From Flavobacteriales bacterium UBA1959 (lineage in GTDB: Bacteria > Bacteroidota > Bacteroidia > Flavobacteriales_D > Sanyastnellaceae), in the NCBI GenBank assembly GCA_002336085.1, contig DDEH01000123.1:1-18429 (forward strand): a stretch of 18,429 bases of DNA, read 5' to 3'. A program made the translations under genes and the position numbers. The first letter of the stretch is position 1. Each line of letters begins with the position of its first letter. The notes beneath the pieces were generated by a model. The model worked only from the letters and a program-made list of their open reading frames with translations. It did no database searches and had not been told where the DNA came from. This document shows positions 7,908 through 16,437 of this stretch, one piece after another.

Positions 7908-8255
7908 TTAGAGGTGCATGAAGGCCTTCTTGGCCAACAAGACGTCTTCGGTTTCTACGTGATCGGGGTCGTCTACACAGCAGTCTACAGGACAAACAGC
8001 GGCACACTGCGGCTCATCGTGAAACCCAACGCATTCCGTACACTTCGAGTGGGCGATAAAATATACATCCATGCTGGCCGGCTCATTTTCTGAGTCTGCC
8101 TGAACAGAGCCAACAGTAGGGTGAACCCCCGAACCTTCGAATCCGGTGCCTTCTGAAAATTGCCAGTTGGCTCCGCCTTCGTAGATAGCGTTGTTGGGGC
8201 ATTCAGGCTCACATGCACCGCAGTTGATGCATTCGTCTGTGATCGTAATTGCCAT
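7908..8255 (-). CDS. 2[4Fe-4S] ferredoxin with long insert between cluster motifs
   Basis: 115 residues, cytoplasmic electron carrier. The first cluster motif is C9xxC12xxC15xxxC19P (CINCGACEPECP). The second is C72xxC75x8C84xxxC88P, the spacing of the Alvin/FdxN class of ferredoxins, followed by a C92-C93 pair. By the usual pattern C9, C12, C15 and C88 bind one cluster and C72, C75, C84 and C19 the other. The stretch between C19 and C72 is 52 residues, about three times that of compact ferredoxins, and Asp/Glu/Gly-rich. The start at 8255 (MAITITDEC) fits the family; upstream in-frame starts would enter the promoter region. The gene is divergent from an acyl-CoA reductase gene, the same pair I know from Flavobacteriia. 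The electron partner is not shown by the sequence. Confidence 0.93.
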   Translation of the reverse strand: MAITITDECINCGACEPECPNNAIYEGGANWQFSEGTGFEGSGVHPTVGSVQADSENEPASMDVYFIAHSKCTECVGFHDEPQCAAVCPVDCCVDDPDHVETEDVLLAKKAFMHL

Positions 8256-8282
8256 GGCGTTTTTCGGTCTAAGGTTGATACG

Positions 8283-8290
8283 TAAATTTG
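8283..8290 (+). promoter_or_regulatory. Candidate -7 promoter box of the acyl-CoA reductase gene
   Basis: TAAATTTG is an exact match to the Bacteroidota TAnnTTTG element, ending 20 nt before the ATG at 8311. The region expected to hold the -33 element (about 8258-8268) contains a T-run but no clean TTG. On the opposite strand a weaker box, TATCTTCA (8295-8302), could serve the ferredoxin gene, so the two promoters would be interleaved face to face. Confidence 0.5.
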
Positions 8291-8310
8291 GCGTGAAGAT
8301 ACACACCAAA

Positions 8311-9360
8311 ATGACGAACACATTGGAATCATCACTTGTTCAACTCGGCGAGTGGTTGCGAGGCGAATTAAAGGGTCAAGGAGCAGGGGATGAAGGCTTG
8401 TTGGCTAAGGCGGAAATGCAAAACAGATGGTTTACGCAAGAATCGAGCAAATCAGCCATGCATGGTTGTGGCAATATGCTTCAGCCGGATGTGCTTTCGG
8501 ATTGGCTAGGTCGCTATGACTGGTCACCGAATCCGAAACGTGAGAAAAAAGTTGGATTGGTTTTGGCAGGTAATTTGCCCATGGTCGGATGGCACGATGT
8601 TATGTGTGTCTTGATGACTGGGCATACTGCTGTCGTGAAAACGAGTTCATCGGATACACTCCTTATTACGGCAGCTATTGAAGCTTGGCAGAGCTTTCTG
8701 CCAGAGGACGAACAACTCAAAGTTGAGTGGGTGCAGGGAAAAATGGGGGATGTGGATGCTGTAATTGCCACGGGCAGTGCCAACACCAATCGTTATTTTG
8801 AACATTACTTCAAGGATTTGCCACGGGTGTTGCGCAGCCAACGCACGAGTGTAGCGATTCTTGATGGTTCGGAAACAGATGAAGATATTCGCGCATTAGG
8901 GCAAGATATCTTTCAGTATTTCGGAATGGGCTGTCGCAGTGTGACAAAACTTTTTCTGCCTTTGAGGTTTGATTTGGATCGGCTATTCAGAGTTTGGGTG
9001 GAATGGGCAGAGCTTGGAAATCATAATAAATATGCAAATAACTATGATTACCACAAGGCAGTTTGGTTGCTGAATCAAGAGCCCTTAATTGAAAATGGGT
9101 TTGTATTATTGAAGGAGGATCCCAATTTTTTTAGTCCTGTAGGGTCATTGTTCTATTCCTTTTATTCGGATGAAACAGCGCTCAGAGATCATTTAGAGCA
9201 GCATGCGGAGCAATTGCAATGCGTGGCCACGAAGAATCCGCAGTTGTATGAGGACCATTCGGTTTCTGCAGTCAAGTTCGGTCAGACGCAATCTCCGCTT
9301 CCTTGGGATTATGCCGATGGGGTTGATACTATTTCTTTTCTCTTGGGGCTATATTCGTAG
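8311..9360 (+). CDS. LuxC-type acyl-CoA reductase
   Basis: 349 residues. The family (LuxC, aldehyde dehydrogenase superfamily) reduces acyl-CoA or an acyl-enzyme to the fatty aldehyde with NADPH. Matching features: VGLVLAGNLPMVGWHDVMCVLMTGHTAVVKTS (about 79-110, nucleotide-binding fold and the substrate loop), the VDAVIATGSANTNRYFE segment (about 149-165), and FGMGCRSVTK with the probable catalytic Cys at C208. The start at 8311 (MTNTLESSL) is chosen because it follows a good promoter box and because the upstream in-frame extension overlaps the ferredoxin gene on the other strand. No luxA, luxB, luxD or luxE homologue is nearby, so bioluminescence is not suggested; a role in making aldehydes, alcohols or lipids is a guess. 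The next gene starts 26 bp later. Confidence 0.85.
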   Translation: MTNTLESSLVQLGEWLRGELKGQGAGDEGLLAKAEMQNRWFTQESSKSAMHGCGNMLQPDVLSDWLGRYDWSPNPKREKKVGLVLAGNLPMVGWHDVMCVLMTGHTAVVKTSSSDTLLITAAIEAWQSFLPEDEQLKVEWVQGKMGDVDAVIATGSANTNRYFEHYFKDLPRVLRSQRTSVAILDGSETDEDIRALGQDIFQYFGMGCRSVTKLFLPLRFDLDRLFRVWVEWAELGNHNKYANNYDYHKAVWLLNQEPLIENGFVLLKEDPNFFSPVGSLFYSFYSDETALRDHLEQHAEQLQCVATKNPQLYEDHSVSAVKFGQTQSPLPWDYADGVDTISFLLGLYS

Positions 9361-9386
9361 TCGAATTTGAAACCTCCACTGTCCGA

Positions 9387-10514
9387 ATGAAATTGACCAC
9401 GAAAAAATTGCAGCACGTTTTGCTCATCGCCTTTACTGGATTGGTGACGCTGACAATCAGCAGTTGCTCAACGGATATCGAATTGAATGCGCCCTATCAG
9501 AAAACCGCTGTAATATTCGGTCTACTCGATGCTCAGCAGGACACGCAATGGGTGCGGGTCAATCGCACTTGGTTGGGCTCTGGCAATCAGTTTGATACGG
9601 CGATGATTGCCGATAGCAGCGAGTACCCTGCGGAGGACTTGAACGTCTCGATTATAGAGCGAACAGGCCTCGAAACAAGGCAATGGGCACTGGTAGATAC
9701 AACCATTGAAAACAAAGATACGGCTGGTATCTTCTTCGCTCCAGAACAACAAATGTGGTACTTCGTCCCTCAGGGAGGTTTGGATACCGATGCAGAATAT
9801 GATTTGGATATTGCGATTTCGGGAGAAGGCGATGTGTCTTCCACCACCAATATGATTTCAGAGCAAATAGGGAATATTACCCAGCCACCTCCGGGGGTGA
9901 ATAACTTTAAACTGGGCTTCGCAAGTGTCGGATTTCAAACGACTTTCCCCAACTTAACGTTCAAATGGTCGTCAACGCCGGGCGCCAGTCGATACGATGC
10001 GGTGATGCTGATCCATGTTGTCGAGCGCACATGGAATGATGAGGAGCATACGGATTTACTTTCCGAAAAAGAGCGCATCATAGAATGGCCGATTGGTACC
10101 TTGAATGCTCCAGATGATGGAGGGGGAGACATCTTGCAAAAAGAAGTGAGCGGGGAACGATTTTTCACAACTCTTTCGAGTCAATTGGAGCCCAGTCCCT
10201 TTGTGACGCGTGTGCTTGGTGTTTGGGATGAGGAAGTGCAAATTGCTCGAGTTGTAGATTTTGAACTGACCGTGGCCAATGACGAGTTGTCTACTTATCT
10301 CGAAATAAATTCGCCGGTGACGGGTGTCATCCAAGAACGTCCAGAGTACACCAATATCAATGGGGGACTGGGGTTGTTTGCGGCACGTTCTACGCAAGGT
10401 GTATATGGTGTTGGCTGCACAACAAGCTCCTTGAAATATTTGATTGAGGGCGCGTCAACGGCGAACTTAAATTTTTGCACGCCAAATCCTTTTTCAGACT
10501 TTTATTGCGATTGA
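9387..10514 (+). CDS. DUF4249 family lipoprotein
   Basis: 375 residues. The N-terminus is a lipoprotein signal: basic MKLTTKK, hydrophobic 11-24, then a lipobox-like ISSC with lipidated C27. The following DIELNAPYQKTAVIFGLLDAQ segment, the YPAEDLNVSIIER region, and GGLGLFAARST near the C-terminus fit the DUF4249 family of Bacteroidota outer-membrane lipoproteins, which usually accompany TonB-dependent receptors. No receptor gene is present in the window, so its partner is unclear. Two Cys near the end (GVGCTTSS and NFCTP) plus a final YCD may form disulfides. It lies 26 bp after the acyl-CoA reductase gene and 27 bp before the STAS-like gene, so the three are probably cotranscribed. Confidence 0.82.
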   Translation: MKLTTKKLQHVLLIAFTGLVTLTISSCSTDIELNAPYQKTAVIFGLLDAQQDTQWVRVNRTWLGSGNQFDTAMIADSSEYPAEDLNVSIIERTGLETRQWALVDTTIENKDTAGIFFAPEQQMWYFVPQGGLDTDAEYDLDIAISGEGDVSSTTNMISEQIGNITQPPPGVNNFKLGFASVGFQTTFPNLTFKWSSTPGASRYDAVMLIHVVERTWNDEEHTDLLSEKERIIEWPIGTLNAPDDGGGDILQKEVSGERFFTTLSSQLEPSPFVTRVLGVWDEEVQIARVVDFELTVANDELSTYLEINSPVTGVIQERPEYTNINGGLGLFAARSTQGVYGVGCTTSSLKYLIEGASTANLNFCTPNPFSDFYCD

Positions 10515-10541
10515 GCAATTGCTTGAATATTCCAATTGACC

Positions 10542-10982
10542 ATGGAGCATAAACTGACCACCACATTGCAAGATGCCACGATTGAACTCTCAATGGGCTT
10601 GTATACCGTGCGATTTCACGATGAGGCCGTTTTGGATGTAAACCAAATGAAACGGGTTGAGGCAGCTCGGCGGGAATTATTGCCTGATGGATCGGGTCCA
10701 GTTTTGGTCCTGATACCGAGCAATGCTGCTTTGTTGGAGCATGAGGCTCTGGCATGGCTTGGTTCTGAAGAAGCGATGCTCGATGTGTCTGCGAGAGCGG
10801 TAGTTGTGCCATCATCGCTCACTGTACTGCGTGATCGTATCCGCTGGGCGCTATTTCGGCCAACGGTTCCATACCGGGTATTCAGGAATCCTCAAGTGGC
10901 CAAAGGGTGGGCTCTTGATCAATGGTATGATAAGCAAATTGGCTTGGAAATCGATTCTTTCGAGAAAGATGGAATCATCTGA
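10542..10982 (+). CDS. Small STAS/SpoIIAA-like protein (DUF7793 type)
   Basis: 146 residues, no signal peptide. An alternating pattern of beta strands and helices is visible: ATIELSMGLYTVRFHDEAVL, then VNQMKRVEAARRELL, PVLVLIPSNAALLEHEALAWL, ARAVVVPSSLTVLRDRIRWAL and PYRVFRNPQVAKGWALDQW. This resembles the STAS/SEC14-like proteins of about 130-140 residues common in Bacteroidota, which end in the same RPxxPYRVFRxxxxAxxWL motif. The function is unknown; STAS folds often act in protein-protein regulation. No anti-sigma factor or kinase partner is adjacent. A TTG two codons upstream is a possible alternative start; the ATG at 10542 was chosen. The gene ends in a terminator hairpin formed from its last codons. 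Confidence 0.7.
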   Translation: MEHKLTTTLQDATIELSMGLYTVRFHDEAVLDVNQMKRVEAARRELLPDGSGPVLVLIPSNAALLEHEALAWLGSEEAMLDVSARAVVVPSSLTVLRDRIRWALFRPTVPYRVFRNPQVAKGWALDQWYDKQIGLEIDSFEKDGII

Positions 10983-10998
10983 TTCCGGGTTCTTTTTT
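10971..10998 (+). terminator. Intrinsic terminator overlapping the end of the STAS-like gene
   Basis: GGAATC (10971-10976), loop ATCT, GATTCC (10981-10986), followed by GGGTTC and six T residues (10993-10998). The arms pair perfectly and include the stop codon at 10980-10982. The stem is short and the T-run starts 6 nt after it, so efficiency may be moderate. It would end the plus-strand run 8311-10982 before the convergent gene. Confidence 0.6.
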
Positions 10999-11016
10999 CG
11001 ACTTTAAAAACGCATT

Positions 11017-12063
11017 TTAGTGGCAAATGACGAAACGTTGCCTAGCCCCGTTAATATCAATGCTATAAATTCCTTCAGACCAATTACGGGGGATTTTAAA
11101 AGAGGTTGATTTTCCGTAGCTAACACGTTTGCCAAGGGAGTCGTAGATCTCATAATATCTCGGGTTAGTTCCGATGTTTAAGGCTTGACCAGACTGCACG
11201 GGGTTGGGATAGATAATCGTCTCGGATTCACGCAAAGGTGTCAGGCTGCTAGACTCACTAATGTTTTGGAAAGAAGCTAGAACAGGAATACCCATGATCT
11301 CGGTGATTTCAAGCAATGGAACACCTGTTCCTTCGCCCCACCATTGGTAGATGATCTGGTCGCGTTCCAGGGCAAACGGCTCTCCCAATTGTTCTATGAA
11401 AATATCATCTGTTGCATTGAGTTGGGTACGGGTGCGGAGGACGTCGAAGGATCCTCCGGGTAAAATAAGCGTCCCCCACGCGTCAGTCGTTACGCTCCGT
11501 GTTTGATCCAAGCTGTATGAAAGGATGCCTTTGAGGTTCAATTCAAATGCCGCTGTGCTTTCAAATGTTTCGCCGTAGTTAAGAGGAATGGGGAAGAACT
11601 CATCGATGTCATCGTAAGCGACAGGAAGGTCGAATCCAGAGGCACTCAAGCCAATCCCAGCGATGGTATAATGGCCGCCGTCCGTTTGATAAAAGTTATT
11701 GAATCCATCCAATGGTATTGGCAGCTCAATTCCCAGGTCAGGGAAAATCGTTGGCAGGTAAAAGTCACACTGGTAGGCAGAATTGAAAGGGCTATTGAAC
11801 ACCAATGCTGCTGTAATAGACGCATCGTTGATACTAATAGGAGTTACCGGGGCGTCGCCAAGCGCAATAAGATTGGACGCATCCCATGTCACATTTTCTC
11901 CGCTGGTAGCCGCAAGGTTAAAATCAACCACGGCAGTATTGACAACATCATACGTCATTCCCCCCTGCGGCAAGTCGGAGCTGTTAATGGTGATCTGGCC
12001 ATTGCCAATCGCAGAAAATCCAGCGGCGCTGGCCAGAATGACAGTGTGGAGAGAATGGTTCAT
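11017..12063 (-). CDS. T9SS-exported protein with type A C-terminal sorting domain
   Basis: 348 residues. A signal peptide is at about 1-23 (MNHSLHTVILASAAGFSAIG, likely cut after GNGQ). The body (about 24-280) is a beta-rich domain with no recognised catalytic motif (SSDLPQGGMTYDVVNTAVVD, LPGGSFDVLRTRT, QIIYQWWGEG). The C-terminus is a typical type A T9SS sorting domain: YPNPV at 285-289, then a pattern of strands including YYEIYDSLGKRVSYG and a final GIYSIDINGARQRFVICH. Such proteins cross the outer membrane through T9SS and are then cut and attached to the surface or released. The body is unrecognised, so the function is unknown. The gene lies 62 bp downstream of the TamB gene but has its own promoter-like box. 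Confidence 0.85.
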   Translation of the reverse strand: MNHSLHTVILASAAGFSAIGNGQITINSSDLPQGGMTYDVVNTAVVDFNLAATSGENVTWDASNLIALGDAPVTPISINDASITAALVFNSPFNSAYQCDFYLPTIFPDLGIELPIPLDGFNNFYQTDGGHYTIAGIGLSASGFDLPVAYDDIDEFFPIPLNYGETFESTAAFELNLKGILSYSLDQTRSVTTDAWGTLILPGGSFDVLRTRTQLNATDDIFIEQLGEPFALERDQIIYQWWGEGTGVPLLEITEIMGIPVLASFQNISESSSLTPLRESETIIYPNPVQSGQALNIGTNPRYYEIYDSLGKRVSYGKSTSFKIPRNWSEGIYSIDINGARQRFVICH

Positions 12064-12081
12064 TTGATTCCAATTGTGACG

Positions 12082-12089
12082 TGAAGTTA
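12082..12089 (-). promoter_or_regulatory. Candidate -7 promoter box of the T9SS-exported protein gene
   Basis: The minus strand reads TAACTTCA (6 of 8 to TAnnTTTG), ending 18 nt before the ATG at 12063 and within the 62-bp gap after the TamB gene. The match is modest. Confidence 0.25.
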
Positions 12090-12125
12090 AGGCAGAGTGT
12101 TTTGCAACATATTCGTCAGGGGAGG

Positions 12126-15100
12126 CTATTCTTCACGGGTTCGCTTGCGTGATTTTCTCCAGTCACCCCAATGATCGAATTCATGACGGATTCGAATACC
12201 TACTCCTTGAGAGCTGCTTCCGTCCAATGCATTGACCATGGAGGGATTACTCTTGGAGTGCCCGGTCACTTGATACTGTCCTTTTACGTCGAGGTCATAG
12301 CTGATAGTCACGTCTTGGATTTGGATGTCATCGCTAGACATTTGACCCATCGTTTGCGCGCCAACGGCCCCTTCAATTCGAAGCCGATCATCGAACAATT
12401 GAGTGCTCAAAGCCAAAGCTAACTCTTGCTCACCGCTCAAGTCGTCACTGGCATAATCCAATCCCAGATCCACTCCAGGTGAAATTTGGGATATCCAATG
12501 CCCCAATTGATTGGCGATAAAGGCAGAGCTTTTCCCCTCCGCTTGGAATCCTCCTAGCGCACTCGCCAGAGGGTCTTGATCCACAAATTGATTGATGACT
12601 AAAAGGCTGATTGCTTGCCGTTGAACCTCCTCTTCATTAAGCAATGCTCCTTGAATTAGCGCTTCGAGTCGAGAGTCGGCCTCTGGAATTTGGATGTTGA
12701 ATCCAATTTCTGGCTGAAGCAAATCACCGTTTAGGGCGAGCAAGAGTTCGACGGGCACGCGTCCAGGTAGGTTGGACTCATCGGGAAGCAATGGATTTAG
12801 TTTTGCCCGCGTTTGGTAGGAAGTGAGGAGGTCGATTTGAGCAGCATAGGGATCACCAAACCACTCAATGGTGCCTCCCGGTATGATGTTGAAGTTTTTG
12901 TTGATGAGGTTTTGAAGCGTAAAATAATATGTGCCTTGAGTGATTTTCAGGGATCCATTCAGTGCGATTTCCTCAAAATTATCCACACGCAAGTCCAAGT
13001 GGCCTTGAGTTCTGCCTGTGATTTCCTCTCCGGTGCTTTGGTTGAATATAATTCGCGCCACCGCATTTGAGGTAATGTCTATGCCCAGATCCAAAATAAC
13101 ATTGGAGAAGCTTCCCGAATTGGTGAGTTTTTGAGGGGTGTTTTCTGCTGTATTGAACCGAATAAAACTTGCATAGTTTTCATCACTGACAGCATCGAGA
13201 GGGAGGGAGAAGTCCGTGCCTTCGTCGGCAGAGAGATTCGCTTCTAGCCACAATTGATCGCCGAAACCTGCAATATTAATGTCTCCTGTTCCAATTGCTT
13301 TTCCAAAGAAAAAAGCATCTTCTTCAGGCGGAAGATTCATGAACTGAATGGGTTCGGCAGTGGCGTCGATGCCAAAGTCTAAATTCCATGACCTAAATCT
13401 ATCATGGTAAGCCGTTCCATTCAGGCGGGCCTCTCCTCCTAATCGATCTGTGATGTTGCCCTGATTGATTTGAATTATGCCGGGTTCGAGATCAATGTCG
13501 GCTGTCAATGCGTATTCCATGCCGATTGCAGGAATGAAGGTAACCATTGAGTCTGTGTGGATTTGTCCGGCTATCTTAAAATCCGATGGATTCCAAATCG
13601 TCTGAATTTTCCCGTGGAGTTCTCCTTGAAGGGCCACGGTGTTTTCAGGCAATAGTTGGTTGACGCCGAAAATTTCAATGGCACGAATTTCCCAGTCTGC
13701 CCTCAGAAATGGCAGATCCAATTGTCCAAAGGTCCCACTTCCTTTGATATCACCATCGCCCCAATTGGTCAATGCTTCAAACTCGAATGAATCCTTCCAA
13801 CCTGATCCTGAAAAGGCAAGGTTGGACAACTGTTCACCTTTCCATTCCAAGTGCTTTGCGCCGAAGGTTATCTCGGCATTGTTTTTGATTCCATTTGATT
13901 CAGCAATGACGCGACCATGAGCGTTAGAGAATGAAGTTCCATTCCACAAACCTCTCCAAGATTTTGCATCACCGTCCAAGCTGATTCCGAGGTCAGCTAA
14001 CCATTTACCTCCTGCGCCCAAGCTGGCTCGGACGTCAATGCGGCAATCGGCAGATTGCAAGACCATTGGACGCGATGGAAGCGCAATTGATTGCTCAGGG
14101 TTGAGGTTCCATTGAAATAATTCTTCTGGAGCGCTTAATTCCAGGTTTTGACCAAACAGCGGCCATTGGAATTCTGTAATCCTCAGAGCTCCAATCGCTT
14201 GGTCAGCAGCGGGTAGATTGAAAGCGATATGTGCATTTTCTGAATCGCCTCCGTTTTTCCAAGCCAATACTCCATTCCATAAATCACCCATTGTTAATGA
14301 AAGTTGAAGGTCCGAAACTAGCTGTGAATCTTCATTCATAATGGCACTTACATTGACGTCAAAAGTGGGAGTTTCTTTTGCATTCCAACTTAGATTCAAG
14401 TCATTGCCTACAATTGATTGGCTGGATATCGAGGGGATTTGAGCGGTTAAAACAAGGCCATTGGATACGTTGCTTGCTGAGAATTTAGAGGTCGACGCAA
14501 GATCAAATGGAGCGCCAGTGATGAGGCCTATAGGTTTAAAGTTGACCAGCGAACCCTCGAGGTCGATGAATGGGGCAGGAGTGCTTTGTGATTGAGCATG
14601 CAGTGTACTATGAATCCACTGTTCCCAATGACCTAAGTCATTGCTGACTGTTACATGACCATTCGTGAGGTCTGAGTGCCATTCAAAGTTGATGAACTCA
14701 GCATTTTGCTCAGCGATGGCATCGAATCGATCAAACGCAATGGGACGCTTTCCTTCGAGCAGATTGATGTTTCGGGTTTCCAATACACCTGTCCAATGAC
14801 CATTATTTGTACCATTCGCTCGAGTGTTTAGCGTGGCGAAAAGTGACCATTCTCCCGAAGGTGCGAGTCCCAGAGATTGAATCCCGGTCAATTGCGAAAC
14901 ACCTTGAAAATTCCAAGAAGAATCGCGGATGCTGAGTCCCCATTGTCCATTCATCGGCATTACTGGAGAAAGCACTTTCCAGGTTGCATCAATCTGTTGG
15001 CCATTTGATAGATTCAAAGCATTCGATGCTACAGCTGCGAGGTGCATTGCTTCGCCGGCATTGCTAAAAGCCTTCAATTCGATTCTAGTTTTCGGAGAAT

Positions 15101-16397
15101 CCAGTGTTGCCAATAAGTCACCAGACCAATCTTTCCCTTGAAACGGCAATTCCGGCAGATGGTAGTTTCGAAAAGAGCCTTTGATGGTATGTGGTATCCA
15201 TGGCTCGTTGCAGGTGACGCTCCATTGCATATCAGTTTCTTGTTCAAGCGGCAGAGCGAATGAGATGTTTTGTTCGAGAGGTCCAATTGTCCAGCGAAAC
15301 GATGAAGAAAGATTCTGATTGCTCCAAGTTTTAATAAAGGGTATATCCTTTTGAACGTTCCAAGGTTCTAGGATTTCTTCCAAGGCTTTCCATCGGATGG
15401 CAACAGCTCCTGAAGATGTCCAGTTTCCTGTCGAATCCATAGCGAAGCGCAGAGAGTCAGAGAAAGTACCCAATGTCGGCAGTCCCGAGATTGAGAGCAA
15501 ACTGTGCGTCATTTTTGCAGATGAGTCTATCCACAGGCGTCCATTCAGTTCTGGGTTGTCATGCTGCTCAATCGCCGCTTGAAGCACTTTCGTGGTATAA
15601 GCGGACAATCCAAATGCTGCAAAATCAATCGAGTCAGCCAGGTGTGCCTGAATGCTCCATTCAAGCTCATCGGATTGCTGTTGTATTTCGGTAGAGAATG
15701 CTGAAGTTATTGCCGACAATGAAGCCAATGACCACTGGCCATTATGAGATTCAAGTATTCCGTGGACATCCGATATTTCCAATTCCAATCGCTGTTTGGT
15801 GCTGTTACTAATGACTGGAACCATGGCCAGACCTTCACAGCGTTTAAGTGGAATTTGACCATGGATATTACCAATGGCTACGTCTTGGAAGTAGGCCACA
15901 TCGATGATGAAGGCCATGCCATCTTCATTCTCACTCTCTAGCTGGGCAATATTGAAGTGACGAATTCGGAAATCGAATGGACTCGCTGCAGGATCTGCAT
16001 TGGGTTCATCACGTCGATCGCTGCCGAGTTGCTTGAGCCATGAATTGGCGTTGTAAAGCTGAATGCTTGTTCTATCGAGCTCTACAGAATTTAAATGCTC
16101 CCACCTAGGAATGATTCCCGTTTGTTCCCACTGGATGGCCAGTTTCTCGGTGCATAGTAATTTTTGGTTTTCGTTTTTTATGCAGAGATCTTTCAAGGAA
16201 ACCGAACGATTCCAGAAATCAATAGTGCATTGCCGAATGGTCAATTCAAGATCTAGCGCTTGCTCTAGCTGCGGTATGGCCCAGGTCCTCAAAGCCAATA
16301 ATTGAACGCGAGGTATTTGTATTGCGAAGCCGAACACCAAAGTAGCGATAAGTATTCCCAAGGAAACGATGCGTATTTTGGAGAGAAAATTGGCCAT
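12126..16397 (-). CDS. tamB: TamB-family inner-membrane-anchored beta-helical protein (lipid/outer-membrane-protein transport)
   Basis: 1423 residues, a normal size for the family. An N-terminal membrane anchor (about 8-28, IRIVSLGILIATLVFGFAIQ) is followed by LELTIRQCTIDFWNRSVSLKD (an AsmA/TamB-like N-terminus) and more than a thousand residues of repetitive beta-strand sequence, as expected for a periplasm-spanning beta-taco groove. The C-terminal part, about 950-1423, is the DUF490/TamB domain: GELHGKIQT, GTYYFTLQNLINKNFNIIPG, LLPDESNLPGRVPVELLLALNG, NEEEVQRQAISLLVINQFV and VGIRIRHEFDHW. TamB proteins with TamA-type partners or alone are thought to move phospholipids or help outer-membrane-protein assembly. 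No TamA gene is visible. tsaD is divergent, 58 bp away; this arrangement is common in Flavobacteria. Confidence 0.9.
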   Translation of the reverse strand: MANFLSKIRIVSLGILIATLVFGFAIQIPRVQLLALRTWAIPQLEQALDLELTIRQCTIDFWNRSVSLKDLCIKNENQKLLCTEKLAIQWEQTGIIPRWEHLNSVELDRTSIQLYNANSWLKQLGSDRRDEPNADPAASPFDFRIRHFNIAQLESENEDGMAFIIDVAYFQDVAIGNIHGQIPLKRCEGLAMVPVISNSTKQRLELEISDVHGILESHNGQWSLASLSAITSAFSTEIQQQSDELEWSIQAHLADSIDFAAFGLSAYTTKVLQAAIEQHDNPELNGRLWIDSSAKMTHSLLSISGLPTLGTFSDSLRFAMDSTGNWTSSGAVAIRWKALEEILEPWNVQKDIPFIKTWSNQNLSSSFRWTIGPLEQNISFALPLEQETDMQWSVTCNEPWIPHTIKGSFRNYHLPELPFQGKDWSGDLLATLDSPKTRIELKAFSNAGEAMHLAAVASNALNLSNGQQIDATWKVLSPVMPMNGQWGLSIRDSSWNFQGVSQLTGIQSLGLAPSGEWSLFATLNTRANGTNNGHWTGVLETRNINLLEGKRPIAFDRFDAIAEQNAEFINFEWHSDLTNGHVTVSNDLGHWEQWIHSTLHAQSQSTPAPFIDLEGSLVNFKPIGLITGAPFDLASTSKFSASNVSNGLVLTAQIPSISSQSIVGNDLNLSWNAKETPTFDVNVSAIMNEDSQLVSDLQLSLTMGDLWNGVLAWKNGGDSENAHIAFNLPAADQAIGALRITEFQWPLFGQNLELSAPEELFQWNLNPEQSIALPSRPMVLQSADCRIDVRASLGAGGKWLADLGISLDGDAKSWRGLWNGTSFSNAHGRVIAESNGIKNNAEITFGAKHLEWKGEQLSNLAFSGSGWKDSFEFEALTNWGDGDIKGSGTFGQLDLPFLRADWEIRAIEIFGVNQLLPENTVALQGELHGKIQTIWNPSDFKIAGQIHTDSMVTFIPAIGMEYALTADIDLEPGIIQINQGNITDRLGGEARLNGTAYHDRFRSWNLDFGIDATAEPIQFMNLPPEEDAFFFGKAIGTGDINIAGFGDQLWLEANLSADEGTDFSLPLDAVSDENYASFIRFNTAENTPQKLTNSGSFSNVILDLGIDITSNAVARIIFNQSTGEEITGRTQGHLDLRVDNFEEIALNGSLKITQGTYYFTLQNLINKNFNIIPGGTIEWFGDPYAAQIDLLTSYQTRAKLNPLLPDESNLPGRVPVELLLALNGDLLQPEIGFNIQIPEADSRLEALIQGALLNEEEVQRQAISLLVINQFVDQDPLASALGGFQAEGKSSAFIANQLGHWISQISPGVDLGLDYASDDLSGEQELALALSTQLFDDRLRIEGAVGAQTMGQMSSDDIQIQDVTISYDLDVKGQYQVTGHSKSNPSMVNALDGSSSQGVGIRIRHEFDHWGDWRKSRKRTREE

Positions 16398-16407
16398 GTT
16401 TGAGGTG

Positions 16408-16415
16408 TGAAATTA
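16408..16415 (-). promoter_or_regulatory. Candidate -7 promoter box of the TamB gene
   Basis: The minus strand reads TAATTTCA, 6 of 8 matches to TAnnTTTG, 10 nt before the ATG at 16397. The 58-bp gap to tsaD also carries the opposite-strand box. Confidence 0.3.
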
Positions 16416-16437
16416 CTCGATGAGCTTCATGCCTGCG

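Noticed and set aside
8191..8310. An earlier in-frame start of the acyl-CoA reductase gene at 8191
   Set aside because: The extra 40 residues would cover the ferredoxin gene and the divergent promoter region, and they do not fit the family.
9347..9357. TATATTCG as a promoter of the DUF4249 gene
   Set aside because: It lies in the last codons of the acyl-CoA reductase gene and about 29 nt from the start; with a 26-bp gap, cotranscription is the simpler explanation.
8311..9360. Part of a bioluminescence (lux) operon
   Set aside because: No luciferase, LuxD or LuxE homologue lies in the window, and LuxC-type reductases occur widely in non-luminous Bacteroidota.
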